Shown here piece by piece: positions 28,481-37,014 of a stretch of DNA of 64,000 nt. A program made the position numbers and the translations under genes. The notes beneath the pieces were generated by a model. The model did not search any database and was not told the origin of the DNA. It saw nothing but the letters and a program-made list of their open reading frames with translations. Position 1 is the stretch's first letter. Every line of letters begins with the position of its first letter. The stretch is from Lichenicoccus sp965213775 (lineage in GTDB: Bacteria; Pseudomonadota; Alphaproteobacteria; Acetobacterales; Acetobacteraceae), in assembly GCA_965213775.1 (NCBI GenBank), contig CBDCAC010000004.1, forward strand, positions 1,116,001 to 1,180,000, read 5' to 3'.

Positions 28481-28507
28481 GCCGGCTCCGGGATGATCGG
28501 AGAGATC

Positions 28508-28625
28508 AAGGCAAGGGCGCTGCCCTTGACCCGTTGGGGCCGGAAGCCCCAAACCCCACTTCCTAAGATCAAGGTTTTCAAACGCTTGCCTTTGATGGGG
28601 TCAAGGGGCAAAGCCCCTCGCCTTC
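28508..28625 (+). repeat. Palindromic intergenic repeat, copy 1
   Basis: A multi-stem element filling the gap between the kinase and isomerase genes. Stems: AAGGGC/GCCCTT (28513-28518 / 28522-28527), GGGGC/GCCCC (28536-28540 / 28546-28550), GGGGC/GCCCC (28605-28609 / 28613-28617), and a long-range pair GCCCTTGACCC (28522) with GGGTCAAGGGG (28598). A related copy lies at 35309-35415 in the same orientation. Looks like a dispersed REP-like or structured-RNA element. Confidence 0.75.
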
Positions 28626-28628
28626 TTG

Positions 28629-29558
28629 CTAGCGAGGCAGGATGCGGCGCAGGTACTCGCGGTTGGCCGCGCACACGCTCAGCCCGTCGCCGCCGTAATG
28701 CTCGAGCAGGAAGGGGCTGTTGAAGCCGTGCTCGATCATGATCCGGGTGGCGACCCGATAGCTGATCACGCCGTACTCCAGCGGCATCGGACCGGTGACG
28801 ACGGCGCCGTTGGTGGCGTCCTCGGTGCGGAAGTAGTTCTTCGCATGCCAGTAGCCGGCGAACGGCGCGACCTTCTCGATCATTGCCAGCCAATGCTCGA
28901 CCGGACGGTGCAGCCGCACCAGGTTGCCGATGTCGGCGTTGATCTTGACGTTGGGCAGGTCCACGTCGGTGACGAAGCGCACCGCGCTGTCGGCGGTGCC
29001 GAGATAGGTGTCCTCGTACATCTCCAGAGCCACCTCGATGCCGAGCTCGGCGGCATGCTGGCCGAGCTCGCGTATCCGCGTGACCGCCTTGTTCCAGACC
29101 GCCGGATCGTCGGGATTGAGCGCCCCCTGCGCGGTCCAGAACCACAGCGCCTGCTTCTGCGCCGGCCACAGCGCCTCGAACAGCCCGAAGGAGACGGCGC
29201 CGGCACCAATCTTCGCGGCGGTGTCGATGACGCGGTGGTTGTAGGCGAGGTACTCGTCGCCGTGACGCACGTCGATGACGCTGCGGCGCGCGGTCGAGAT
29301 CGCCGGCACCGAGAGCCCGGCCTCGCGCACCACCGCCGTGAACTCGTCGAGCCGGGAGGGTTCCAGGTCGGCGATGCGCAGCCAGGAATCCGTCGGATCG
29401 AGATCGGTGAAGCCGGCGTCGCTGACGTCGGCCAGCGTTCTCGCCCAGGCCTCGGCGGGCTGGTCCTGCACGCTGCTGCCGTCGCGCAGCACGTTGGGAT
29501 ACTGGATCATCGCCGCCGCGATCGGCCAGGTCTCGCGGTTGAAGCGGGTGCCGCTCAT
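28629..29558 (-). CDS. Sugar phosphate isomerase/epimerase (TIM barrel)
   Basis: 309 residues; ATG 29558 with GGAGCAG ribosome site, overlapping the stop of the upstream dehydrogenase by four bases (ATGA). Xylose-isomerase-like barrel with likely metal ligands in EMYEDTYLG (Glu), NADIGNLVRLH (Asp), WHAKNYF (His) and LLEHYGGDG (Glu). The tight coupling to the DenD-like dehydrogenase and the neighbouring DhaK-type kinase suggests it interconverts a C4 keto/aldo-sugar phosphate or acid. Exact reaction unknown. Confidence 0.87.
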   Translation of the reverse strand: MSGTRFNRETWPIAAAMIQYPNVLRDGSSVQDQPAEAWARTLADVSDAGFTDLDPTDSWLRIADLEPSRLDEFTAVVREAGLSVPAISTARRSVIDVRHGDEYLAYNHRVIDTAAKIGAGAVSFGLFEALWPAQKQALWFWTAQGALNPDDPAVWNKAVTRIRELGQHAAELGIEVALEMYEDTYLGTADSAVRFVTDVDLPNVKINADIGNLVRLHRPVEHWLAMIEKVAPFAGYWHAKNYFRTEDATNGAVVTGPMPLEYGVISYRVATRIMIEHGFNSPFLLEHYGGDGLSVCAANREYLRRILPR

Positions 29559-30553
29559 GATGCTGCTGCTCCGATCTTGCCACCGAGCTCGTCCTCGATG
29601 TGGGCATGGATGATCTGCTCGAACTGCGTTTCGGCGTGGAAGCCCAAGGCCGCCGCACGTCGCGCATCGAAGCCTTGCGCCCAGCCATCGACGATGCCCT
29701 GGATCACCGGATCCGGCTCGCGCCGGATCAGGGCCGCGACCTGCGCCCCGGCCACCGCGCGGAGTGCCGCGATCTGCTCACCTACCGTCACCGACATTCC
29801 GGGCATGGTCAGGTTGGGGCGGCCGCCGAGCGCGGCCGGGTCGAGCGAGGCGGCGTGGGTGAGGAAATGGATCGCCGAGCGCGGGCTGGTCATCCAGTGC
29901 CGCACGCTGTCGGTGACCGGCAGGATCGCCTCCTGGCCGACCAGCGGCTCACGTATGATCCCCGAGAAGAAGCCCGATGCCGCGCGGTTGGGCTTGCCCG
30001 GACGCACGCAGATGGTGGGCAGCCGCAGGCCGATGCCGCGGACGATGCCGCGCCGGCCGTAGTCGGCCAGCAGCAGCTCGCCCATCGCCTTCTGGGTGCC
30101 GTAGCTGGTCTGCGGCGTGAGCGCCTGGTCGTCGCTGATCATGGCCGTGAGCTCGCCGCCGAACACGGCGAGCGAGGAGGCGAACACCAGCCGCGGCGCC
30201 CAGCCATCCGCCTCGCCCTCGGCGCGGATCGCCTCGAGCAGCATCCGGGTGCCGTCGAGATTGACGCGGTAGCCCTTCTGCAGGTCGGCTTCCGCCTCGC
30301 TGGAGACGATCGCCGCGAGGTGGTAGATCAGGTCGGGCCGCCGCCGCATCAATGCGGCCGCCGCGGCCGCCGTCGAGAGGTCCGCCACCGCGCAGTGCGC
30401 ATCGCCGCCGAAGCCCTGCGGCGCGGCCGGCAGCACCACGTCGACCAGGTCGAGCGCGGTCACCGCGTCTCCGGCGAGGCTGCCGTCGCCGGCCAGCCGT
30501 TCGGCCAGCTTGCGGCCGAGCATGCCGGCGGCACCAAGGATCAGAACGCGCAT
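29555..30553 (-). CDS. denD: NAD-dependent epimerase/dehydratase-fold protein, D-erythronate dehydrogenase-like
   Basis: 332 residues from ATG 30553; an in-frame GTG at 30562 lacks ribosome-site spacing. Extended-SDR fold: GAAGMLGRKLAERL nucleotide loop, LIYHLAAIVSSEAE, VFASSLAVFGG and YGTQK (YxxxK). The IVSSEAEADLQKGYRVNLDG block and overall length match D-erythronate dehydrogenases (DenD), which oxidise D-erythronate to the 2-keto acid with NAD. In known DenD clusters the kinase is DUF1537; here a DhaK-DhaL kinase is linked instead. The precise substrate is therefore uncertain. Confidence 0.8.
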   Translation of the reverse strand: MRVLILGAAGMLGRKLAERLAGDGSLAGDAVTALDLVDVVLPAAPQGFGGDAHCAVADLSTAAAAAALMRRRPDLIYHLAAIVSSEAEADLQKGYRVNLDGTRMLLEAIRAEGEADGWAPRLVFASSLAVFGGELTAMISDDQALTPQTSYGTQKAMGELLLADYGRRGIVRGIGLRLPTICVRPGKPNRAASGFFSGIIREPLVGQEAILPVTDSVRHWMTSPRSAIHFLTHAASLDPAALGGRPNLTMPGMSVTVGEQIAALRAVAGAQVAALIRREPDPVIQGIVDGWAQGFDARRAAALGFHAETQFEQIIHAHIEDELGGKIGAAAS

Positions 30554-30613
30554 GACAGGCACCCCCTCGTTCGCTTTCGGCCGCCTCGCGCGCCCGGCTT
30601 AGCTACACCCGGC

Positions 30614-30829
30614 TCAGCTCCGGCCGGACTCGCCGGGATCACGCTTCTCGTGCTTGGTGCCGCCGCCGGTGCTGTTGTCCTCGGTGTCCGGATGCTTCTT
30701 CTTGACCGCGCTGTGCTGGTGATGGGCGCCCGCGACGTCGCCGTCATGCGGCTTGTCGGCGTTGGCGTGGCTGCTTCCCGGACCGCCGCCCGAGCGATCG
30801 GTCGCGGGTATCTTGCTGCTGGTGTTCAT
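30614..30829 (-). CDS. Small hydrophilic protein (71 aa)
   Basis: ATG 30829 overlaps the upstream stop by four bases (ATGA), with GGGGAG in front. The sequence is strongly polar and disordered-looking, rich in Gly/Ser/His/Lys (GGGPGSSHANADKPHDGD, HQHSAVKKKHPD). No hydrophobic core, so it is likely intrinsically disordered; the His pairs could bind metal, but that is speculation. Translationally coupled to the 132-aa gene. Family not recognised. Confidence 0.6.
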   Translation of the reverse strand: MNTSSKIPATDRSGGGPGSSHANADKPHDGDVAGAHHQHSAVKKKHPDTEDNSTGGGTKHEKRDPGESGRS

Positions 30830-31224
30830 CTCGTCTCCCCTACCTCGCCCAAACGGGGCGCGGCCGGCCTGGGTTCCGGCGCCGCGCGCGTGCCGTGTCC
30901 GCCGCGCATCCGCAGGCTCGCGCCGTTCAGTCGGCGCAGCGACGCCGGATCGGCCGCGATCCCTTCCGCCACCGCGACGGCGCGTGCCAGCTGCGCCTCG
31001 GTGAGGTGGCGGATCGCCGGACGCGGCACCACCCGGTCCCAGCGGGTGCCGAGCGCCGCGTCCAGGCATACCCGCATGAAGCAGTGATCGAGCCGGATCG
31101 GCCATCGGTGCAGCGCCGCCATGCCGGGCAGGATCGTCCGGGTCAGGGCGTGCCAGCGATCACGCAGCGCCGCGCGCGCGGCGCCGGCGGTCGCGTCGTC
31201 CGCCTGCAACGCCGGCTCGGCCAT
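30826..31224 (-). CDS. Conserved hypothetical protein (132 aa)
   Basis: Starts 1 base after the DedA stop and ends in an ATGA overlap with the 71-aa gene, so it is the middle of a three-gene unit. The core RLDHCFMRVCLDAALGTRWD and RPAIRHLTEAQLARAVAVAE is reminiscent of a small alphaproteobacterial family of unknown role, sometimes labelled as acetyltransferase-related; I see no acetyl-CoA-binding motif to support that. Soluble, no signal peptide. Confidence 0.6.
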   Translation of the reverse strand: MAEPALQADDATAGAARAALRDRWHALTRTILPGMAALHRWPIRLDHCFMRVCLDAALGTRWDRVVPRPAIRHLTEAQLARAVAVAEGIAADPASLRRLNGASLRMRGGHGTRAAPEPRPAAPRLGEVGETR

Positions 31225-31225
31225 C

Positions 31226-31861
31226 TCAGATCGGCTCCCGGCTCGCCGCCTGCTCGGCGTCGTGGGTCAGGCGGCTCTCGTTGCGCTTGAGGAACAGGAA
31301 CGCCGCGAGTACCGCCGCGGCACCCGCGATGCCGACGACGATGCCGATCGGGCCGGAGATGTGCTGCGCGCTGCGGCCGAGCAGGTAGGCGGCGAAGCCG
31401 TAGCCGCCGGCCCAGCCGATGCCGCCGAGCGCGTTGTAGGCCAGGAAGCCCGACCAGGGCATGCGGTTGGCGCCGGCCAGCAGGGCGACGAAGGTGCGCA
31501 GCACGGCGATGAAGCGGCCGAAGAACACCACCTTGCCGCCGTGGCGACGGAACAGGTAGCGGCCCAGCCTGAGACGCTGGTCGTTCAGGCCGACATGCCG
31601 GCCGTAGCGGGCGAGGATACGGAAGCCGACCAGGCGGCCGATCAGGTAGCCGAAATTATCGCCCATGATGGCGCCGAGGATCGCCACCGTGACCACCCAG
31701 ACGATGTCCAGCCGGTGCGTCGTGGCGCAGTAGATGGCGGTGCCGATGATCAGGCTCTCGCCCGGCAGCGGCGCCCCCATGCTCTCGAGCATGACGATCA
31801 GGCCGATGAACCCGTAGCCCCAATGCTGCAGCAGGTGGTCGAGATGGTGCAGAAGAAACAT
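31226..31861 (-). CDS. DedA/SNARE-associated family membrane protein
   Basis: 211 residues from ATG 31861. Typical DedA features: LESMGAPLPGESLI near the N-terminus (the E-x(8)-G-E motif), GDNFGYLIGR, FFGRFIAVLRTFVALLAGANRM with the conserved FGRF/R residues, and four or five membrane segments. DedA proteins act as lipid flippases or in envelope homeostasis in the inner membrane. It lies divergent to the S9 peptidase across 99 bases. Confidence 0.9.
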   Translation of the reverse strand: MFLLHHLDHLLQHWGYGFIGLIVMLESMGAPLPGESLIIGTAIYCATTHRLDIVWVVTVAILGAIMGDNFGYLIGRLVGFRILARYGRHVGLNDQRLRLGRYLFRRHGGKVVFFGRFIAVLRTFVALLAGANRMPWSGFLAYNALGGIGWAGGYGFAAYLLGRSAQHISGPIGIVVGIAGAAAVLAAFLFLKRNESRLTHDAEQAASREPI

Positions 31862-31960
31862 CGCGCTCGACCGGACCCTCGACGGCCCGTCCGTCACGCG
31901 GTCCAGGAACCGCCAGGGGGGCGTTGCTGTCAAGTCGTTGCGGCGGAGGAGAAGGCGGCG

Positions 31961-33961
31961 ATGGGCGGACGGATCGAGGCCGGTTGCGGCAGTTGGGTTT
32001 CGCAGGTCGGGACGGCGCTGGTGGCCGGCAAGTCGACGGCGCTGTCGATGCTGCGCGCCGACGGCGCGGCGCTGCTGTGGCTGGAGAGCCGGCCGGCGGA
32101 GGCCGGCCGCGTCGTGCTGTGCCGCCAGGAGGGCACGGCGGCGCCGCAGGAGCTGACGCCGGCGCCATTCGACGTCGGCTCGCGCGTGCACGAGTACGGC
32201 GGCGGCGGCTACGCGAGCTCGGGTGGCCGGATCGGCTTCAGCCACCGGCCGGACGGCTCGGTGTGGCTGATCGAGCCCGGATCGGCGCCCCGCGCGATCT
32301 GCACGGTACCGGGACTGCGCTTCGCGGACCTGTGCTTCACGCCGGATGGGCGCTGGCTGATCGCGGTCCGGGAGGATCATCGCGACCCGCGGGCGGCGCA
32401 GCCGGAGGCGGCGATCGTGGCGCTTCGTCTCGACGCCCCCGCGGGCCTGGACGCTTCGGCGGACCCGGCGGGGGCGGCGGGCGAGGTCCTGGTGCGCGGC
32501 GCCGATTTCCTCTCGAGCCCGCGCGTCTCGCCCGACGGCGGCACGCTGGCCTGGATCGCGTGGGACCATCCGGCGATGCCGTGGGACGCCACGCGGCTGC
32601 ACCGGGCCTCGATCGTGCACGACGCGCATGGCCGGATCGGCCTGTCGGAAGGACGCTGCCTGGCCGGCGCGGGACGTGACGCGACGCCGGGCGAGGCGCT
32701 GATGCAGCCCGGCTTCGATGGGGACGGTGCGCTGCATGTCTGCTCCGACCGCAGCGGCTGGTGGAACCTCTACCGGGTCGGGACGGATGGCGCGCTGACG
32801 CCGCTCTGCGCGATGCAGCGCGAGATCGGCGTGCCGCCCTGGGTGTTCGGGCAGCGCTCCTACCGGTTCATGGCCGATGGCAGCGTGATCGCCGCCGCGG
32901 TCGACCAGGGACGCGTGCTGCCGCTGCATCTGCGCGACGGGGCCGCGCGCACGCTGCCGATCGGGCCGGTGGCGGAGTGCCCGGTGCTGCTGTCGCGCCC
33001 CGATGGGCCGTGGCTGGGCTGGCTGCGTGCGGCGCCGGATCAGGCGGCCGCGGTGCTGACCGCGCCGTTCCCGCGGCCGGCGGAGGCGGCGCCCGTGATC
33101 GTCGCGGAGGCGCACGCGCTGTCGCTGGCGGCGGAGGATATCGCCGTGGCCGAGGCGATACGCTGCCGGGCCCCCGACGGCAGCGCCGTGCACGCCTTCT
33201 ACTACGCGCCGACCAACCGACGCCACGCGATGCCGCCGGGCGAGCGCCCGCCCCTGGTGGTGATGGCGCATGGCGGTCCGACCGGGATGACGAGCGACGC
33301 CTTCTCGCTGCGCGTGCAGTGGTGGACCAGCCGCGGCATCGGTGTGGTGGACGTCAATTACGGCGGCTCCACCGGTTTCGGACGCGCCTATCGGGAGCGG
33401 CTGGACGGGCAGTGGGGCGTGGTCGACGTCGATGACTGCATCGCCGCCTGCAGCCACCTGATCGAGGCCGGACGGGCCGATCCGGCGCGGATCGCGATAC
33501 GCGGCAGCAGCGCCGGCGGCTTCACGGTGCTGGCCGCGCTGACCCGCTCGACGCTGTTCTCCGCCGCCGCCTGCCTGTACGGCATCGGCGAGCTGCGCAG
33601 CCTCGCCGCCGAGACCCACAAGTTCGAGCGCCACTACCTGGACCGGCTGCTCGGCCGCCTGCCCGAGCACGGCGCGACCTACGACGCCCGCTCGCCGATC
33701 CGCCACCTGCAGGCGCTGCGCTGCCCGGTGATCTTCTTCCACGGCACGGAGGATCGCGTGGTGCCGATCGCCCAGACCCGCGCCATGGCGCGCGCGCTGG
33801 AGCAGCGCGGCATCCGGGTCGCGGTGCACGAGTTCGAGGGCGAGGCGCACGGCTTCCGCCGCGAGCACACCATACGCCAGGTGCTGGAGCTGGAGCTCGC
33901 CTTCTACGGCGAGCTGTGGGGGTTCACGCCGTCGGCGGCCCCGGACGAGGGCCGGGGCTGA
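31961..33961 (+). CDS. S9 prolyl-oligopeptidase-family serine peptidase
   Basis: 666 residues; ATG 31961 with GGAGGAG upstream. The N-terminal beta-propeller (about residues 30-390) precedes an alpha/beta-hydrolase domain. Triad visible: Ser517 in GSSAGG, Asp598 in GTEDRVVP, His630 in GEAHGFR. VMAHGGPTGMTS supplies the oxyanion region. Matches S9C acyl-aminoacyl/dipeptidyl peptidases. No signal peptide, so cytoplasmic. Its 3' end overlaps the convergent ferredoxin-like gene by 38 bases. Confidence 0.9.
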   Translation: MGGRIEAGCGSWVSQVGTALVAGKSTALSMLRADGAALLWLESRPAEAGRVVLCRQEGTAAPQELTPAPFDVGSRVHEYGGGGYASSGGRIGFSHRPDGSVWLIEPGSAPRAICTVPGLRFADLCFTPDGRWLIAVREDHRDPRAAQPEAAIVALRLDAPAGLDASADPAGAAGEVLVRGADFLSSPRVSPDGGTLAWIAWDHPAMPWDATRLHRASIVHDAHGRIGLSEGRCLAGAGRDATPGEALMQPGFDGDGALHVCSDRSGWWNLYRVGTDGALTPLCAMQREIGVPPWVFGQRSYRFMADGSVIAAAVDQGRVLPLHLRDGAARTLPIGPVAECPVLLSRPDGPWLGWLRAAPDQAAAVLTAPFPRPAEAAPVIVAEAHALSLAAEDIAVAEAIRCRAPDGSAVHAFYYAPTNRRHAMPPGERPPLVVMAHGGPTGMTSDAFSLRVQWWTSRGIGVVDVNYGGSTGFGRAYRERLDGQWGVVDVDDCIAACSHLIEAGRADPARIAIRGSSAGGFTVLAALTRSTLFSAAACLYGIGELRSLAAETHKFERHYLDRLLGRLPEHGATYDARSPIRHLQALRCPVIFFHGTEDRVVPIAQTRAMARALEQRGIRVAVHEFEGEAHGFRREHTIRQVLELELAFYGELWGFTPSAAPDEGRG

Positions 33962-34358
33962 TGCCCAGGCCCGCCAGCACGCTGGCCGCCGGCTCGCCCT
34001 GCGGCACGATCAGCAACTGCCCCGGCGCCGCACCGCGCAGCGCGACCACCGCTCCTTTGGGGCACACGCCGAGGCATCCGGTCTCGATGATGCGCACCTC
34101 GCGGCGGCGTCCGGCCAGGCGCAGCGCCTGGCGCAGCGCCGCCCGCAGCTCGTCGCGGCCGCCGTCGCCGAAGCCGCCCTTGAGCTTGCCGCCGCACTTG
34201 CGGCACAGCACGACGAGCTCACGCCACGCGACCTCGCGGACGACGATCGGCGGCGATGGCGGCTTGATCTTCTTGCCCACCGGCCGGTGTGTGCGGGACG
34301 CCTCCGGCCGCGTCAAGCGGCGCTCGGTTGACAAGCGGCGCGTGATCGAGCCGATCAT
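33924..34358 (-). CDS. (2Fe-2S) ferredoxin-domain protein
   Basis: Up to 144 residues from ATG 34358; a GTG at 34280 would give 118 residues, and neither start has a clear ribosome site. The core is a thioredoxin-like 2Fe-2S ferredoxin: VLCRKCGGKLKGG gives the first Cys pair and IETGCLGVCPKGAVV the second. The N-terminal 25 residues are basic and may not be translated. Possible electron carrier or cobalt/iron-handling ferredoxin. Convergent with the S9 peptidase, overlapping its last 38 bases. Confidence 0.7.
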   Translation of the reverse strand: MIGSITRRLSTERRLTRPEASRTHRPVGKKIKPPSPPIVVREVAWRELVVLCRKCGGKLKGGFGDGGRDELRAALRQALRLAGRRREVRIIETGCLGVCPKGAVVALRGAAPGQLLIVPQGEPAASVLAGLGISPGPRPGPPTA

Positions 34359-34416
34359 GGCCGGGATCGGCCGCGCGACGCGCCGGACCGGTCCGGCGCG
34401 TGGGGAGGAAGTTCTG

Positions 34417-35289
34417 GTGACGGATCGGCTCGCGGGAGATCCGCGTCACCCGCCGGCGGACGGCAAGATCGCCCGACGCGGTTTCTTCATGAGCTCGCTG
34501 ATGACCGGCCTGACGCTGGCCGCGCCGCGCGCGCTGGCGCAGGTGATCCATACCGACGCCTCGGGCCTGCAGGCCGGCGAGGTGCGGATCCCGGTCGATG
34601 ACGGGCACATCCCGGCCTACGCCGCGCGTCCGGACGGCGCCGGGCCGTATCCGACGGTGCTGGTGATCGAGGAGATCTTCGGTGTCCACGAGTACATCAA
34701 GGATGTCTGCCGCCGCCTGGCCAAGTCCGGCTATCTCGCGGTGGCGCCCGAGCTCTATGCCCGCCTCGCCGACCTGTCGAAGATGACCGACCCGCAGCAG
34801 ATCATCCGCGACGTCATCAGCAAGGCGCCGGATGCGACCGTGATGGGCGACCTTGATGCCAGCGCGGCCTGGGCGCGGACGCAGGGGCGGGGCGATGCGC
34901 GGCTCGCGGTCACCGGCTTCTGCCGCGGCGGCCGCGACACCTGGCTCTACGCGGCCCATAATCCGGCGCTGCGGGCTGCCGTCGCCTGGTACGGACCGGT
35001 CGGCGGCGTGCCGAGCGCGATCCAGCCGCGCACGGCGCTGCAGCTGGCGCCGGAGCTGCGCTGCCCGCTGCTCGGACTGTACGGCGCGGCGGACCCGAGC
35101 ATCCCTTCGGATCAGCTGCAGGCAGCCGCTTCCGCCGCGCGGCGGGCCGGGAGAACCGTGCAGATCGTGACCTATCCGGGTGCCGGCCACGGGTTCCACG
35201 CGGACTACCGGCCGAGCTACGACCGCGCGGCGGCGGAGGATGGCTGGCGGCGCATGCTGGACTGGTTCCGCGGCCACGGCGTCGCCTGA
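34417..35289 (+). CDS. Exported dienelactone-hydrolase-family protein (Tat signal)
   Basis: 290 residues from GTG 34417, chosen for GGGGAGGAA about 8 bases upstream. A twin-arginine signal ARRGFFMSSLMTGL is followed by APRALAQ, a likely cleavage site. Triad of the family: Cys169 in GFCRGG, Asp226 in GAADPS, His258 in GAGHGF. Similar to carboxymethylenebutenolidase-like hydrolases with a Tat leader. Acts in the periplasm on lactones or esters; substrate not predictable. Confidence 0.88.
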   Translation: MTDRLAGDPRHPPADGKIARRGFFMSSLMTGLTLAAPRALAQVIHTDASGLQAGEVRIPVDDGHIPAYAARPDGAGPYPTVLVIEEIFGVHEYIKDVCRRLAKSGYLAVAPELYARLADLSKMTDPQQIIRDVISKAPDATVMGDLDASAAWARTQGRGDARLAVTGFCRGGRDTWLYAAHNPALRAAVAWYGPVGGVPSAIQPRTALQLAPELRCPLLGLYGAADPSIPSDQLQAAASAARRAGRTVQIVTYPGAGHGFHADYRPSYDRAAAEDGWRRMLDWFRGHGVA

Positions 35290-35308
35290 AGCGGCGGCGG
35301 CGGCTGCC

Positions 35309-35415
35309 GGGGGCTTTGCCCTTGACCCCGTTGGGCCGATGGCCCCAGACCCCATTCCCAAGGCAATGGATTTAAGAGGCCTCGCATCCGAAGGGGCCGG
35401 GGGCCACGCCCCCGC
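35309..35415 (+). repeat. Palindromic intergenic repeat, copy 2
   Basis: Same orientation and plan as the copy at 28508-28625. Shared block TGCCCTTGACCC(C)GTTGGG, a GGCC-type inner stem (TGGGCCGATGGCCCCA), and a terminal stem GGGGGC/GCCCCC (35400-35413). It fills most of the gap between the hydrolase and the ACP gene, 20 bases before the ACP start, so it may be transcribed in the leader of the polyketide operon. Confidence 0.75.
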
Positions 35416-35434
35416 ATTTCAACCAGGGGTAAAG

Positions 35435-35755
35435 ATGTCGCAACTCGTCACGTCGACGCCGGACCCGGCTCACGATCCACGCACCTCCGCCATCCTCGAC
35501 ATCATCGCCAAGGAGACGCAGCTCGACCGGGACGCCCTGACCCTGGATGCCTCGATCGAGGGGCTCGGCATCCCGTCGCTCGACATGGTGCAGACGATCT
35601 TCGAGATCGAGGCCCGCTACGACGTCGAGATCCCAGTGGTTTCCGACCGCGCGGGCGCCGAGTTCACCACCATCGGCGACCTCGTCGCCCACGTGCTGCG
35701 CGCCATCGACACCGCTTCCGCGTCGGGACGGATGCCGGGAGCCGCCACCGGGTGA
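35435..35755 (+). CDS. Acyl carrier protein
   Basis: 106 residues from ATG 35435 (GGGGTAAAG in front). The 4'-phosphopantetheine site is Ser48 in GIPSLDMVQ, with the usual LxxxxFEIE helix after it. The N-terminal 20 residues and C-terminal 20 are longer than in housekeeping ACP (about 78 aa). It overlaps the ketosynthase start by four bases (GTGA), so it is the dedicated carrier of this operon, presumably presenting the growing or starter acyl chain. Confidence 0.9.
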   Translation: MSQLVTSTPDPAHDPRTSAILDIIAKETQLDRDALTLDASIEGLGIPSLDMVQTIFEIEARYDVEIPVVSDRAGAEFTTIGDLVAHVLRAIDTASASGRMPGAATG

Positions 35756-36978
35756 GGCGCCGCGTCGCCATCACCGGGCTGGGCGCGATCGCCTCGACCG
35801 GAGCGGACGTTCCCGGCCTGTGGGAGGCGATCAAGCGCGGCGCCTGCGGCATCGGACCGATCGCCAACATCCCGACGCAGCGGCTGTCGGCGCGGGTGGC
35901 CGCCGAGATACGCGGCTTCGATCCGCTGGCGCATTTCGACCCGCGCCGGCTGGCGCTGCTCGACCGGGCGGTCCAGCTGGCCCTGGTGGCGGCGCGGGAG
36001 GCGGTGCGCGACGCGGGCGTGGACACCCGGGCAGCGGGCAGCCGCGGCGGCGTCGTGCTGGGGGCCGCGATCGGCCAGGAGACCATCGACTCGTCCTATC
36101 ACGCGCTGTACGGCGAGGGAGCCAGCCGGGTGCATCCCTTCTCGGTGCCGCGGATCATGCCGAGCGGCTCGGCCAGCCACGTCTCGATGGAGCTCGGCCT
36201 CAGGGGGCCGACCGTCGCGATGGCCTCGGCCTGCGCCTCGGCCAACCACGCCATCGGGCACGCCTTCCAGATGGTCCGCGCCGGCATGCTGGACGTCGCC
36301 GTGACCGGCGGTGCCGACGCCTCGGTGGTCATCGGCGTGCTCAAGGCCTGGGAAGGGCTGCGCGTGCTCAGCCCGGACGCGTGCCGGCCGTTCTCCGCCG
36401 ACCGCACCGGGCTGGTGATCGGCGAGGGCGGCGCGATGCTGGTGCTGGAATCGTGGGACGCGGCGGTGGCGCGCGGCGCCACCATACAGGCCGAGCTGAT
36501 CGGGTTCGGCAGCTCCGCCGATGCCGGCAACATCACCGCGCCCGACGCCATCGGCGCCGCCGCCTCGATGCGCGCGGCACTGGAGGATGCGGGCCTGCCG
36601 CCGCAGGCGGTGGGCTACGTCAATGCCCACGGCACCGGCACCCGGCTGAACGACCGCATCGAGGTGTCGGCGCTGCGCGCGGTGTTCGCCGCCCATCTCG
36701 ACCGCGTCCCGGTATCGTCGACCAAGTCGATGCTGGGCCACTGCATGACCGCGAGCGGCGCCCTCGAGCTGACCGCCACCGTGCTGGCGCTGCGCCACGG
36801 CATCCTGCCGCCGACGATCGGCTTCACCACGGCCGATCCGGACTGCGACATCGACTGCGTGCCGAACGCCGCGCGGGAGGCGTCGGTCGAGATCGCGCTG
36901 TCGAACTCGTTCGCTTTCGGCGGCCTGAACGCGACCCTGGTGGTGCGCCGCGCCTCCTCGCTTCCGCATCGCGCCTAG
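35752..36978 (+). CDS. Beta-ketoacyl-ACP synthase (FabF/KAS II-like)
   Basis: 408 residues from GTG 35752. Thiolase fold with catalytic triad Cys161 (ASACASA), His293 (VNAHGTGT) and His330 (SMLGHCMTASG), that is C-H-H as in elongating KAS I/II enzymes and type II PKS KS-alpha. It condenses malonyl-ACP with acyl chains. Position between a dedicated ACP and a type III PKS suggests it builds or modifies the fatty starter for that enzyme. Confidence 0.9.
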   Translation: MRRRVAITGLGAIASTGADVPGLWEAIKRGACGIGPIANIPTQRLSARVAAEIRGFDPLAHFDPRRLALLDRAVQLALVAAREAVRDAGVDTRAAGSRGGVVLGAAIGQETIDSSYHALYGEGASRVHPFSVPRIMPSGSASHVSMELGLRGPTVAMASACASANHAIGHAFQMVRAGMLDVAVTGGADASVVIGVLKAWEGLRVLSPDACRPFSADRTGLVIGEGGAMLVLESWDAAVARGATIQAELIGFGSSADAGNITAPDAIGAAASMRAALEDAGLPPQAVGYVNAHGTGTRLNDRIEVSALRAVFAAHLDRVPVSSTKSMLGHCMTASGALELTATVLALRHGILPPTIGFTTADPDCDIDCVPNAAREASVEIALSNSFAFGGLNATLVVRRASSLPHRA

Positions 36979-37014
36979 CTCGCGCGGGCACATCATGATC
37001 CGGGCTGCCGCCAG

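Noticed and set aside
31226..33868. An 880-codon open frame on the minus strand opposite the S9 peptidase
   Set aside because: Only its last 211 codons (DedA) are real; the rest is antisense to a clear peptidase and has the Arg/Gly/Ala/His bias of GC-rich shadow frames.
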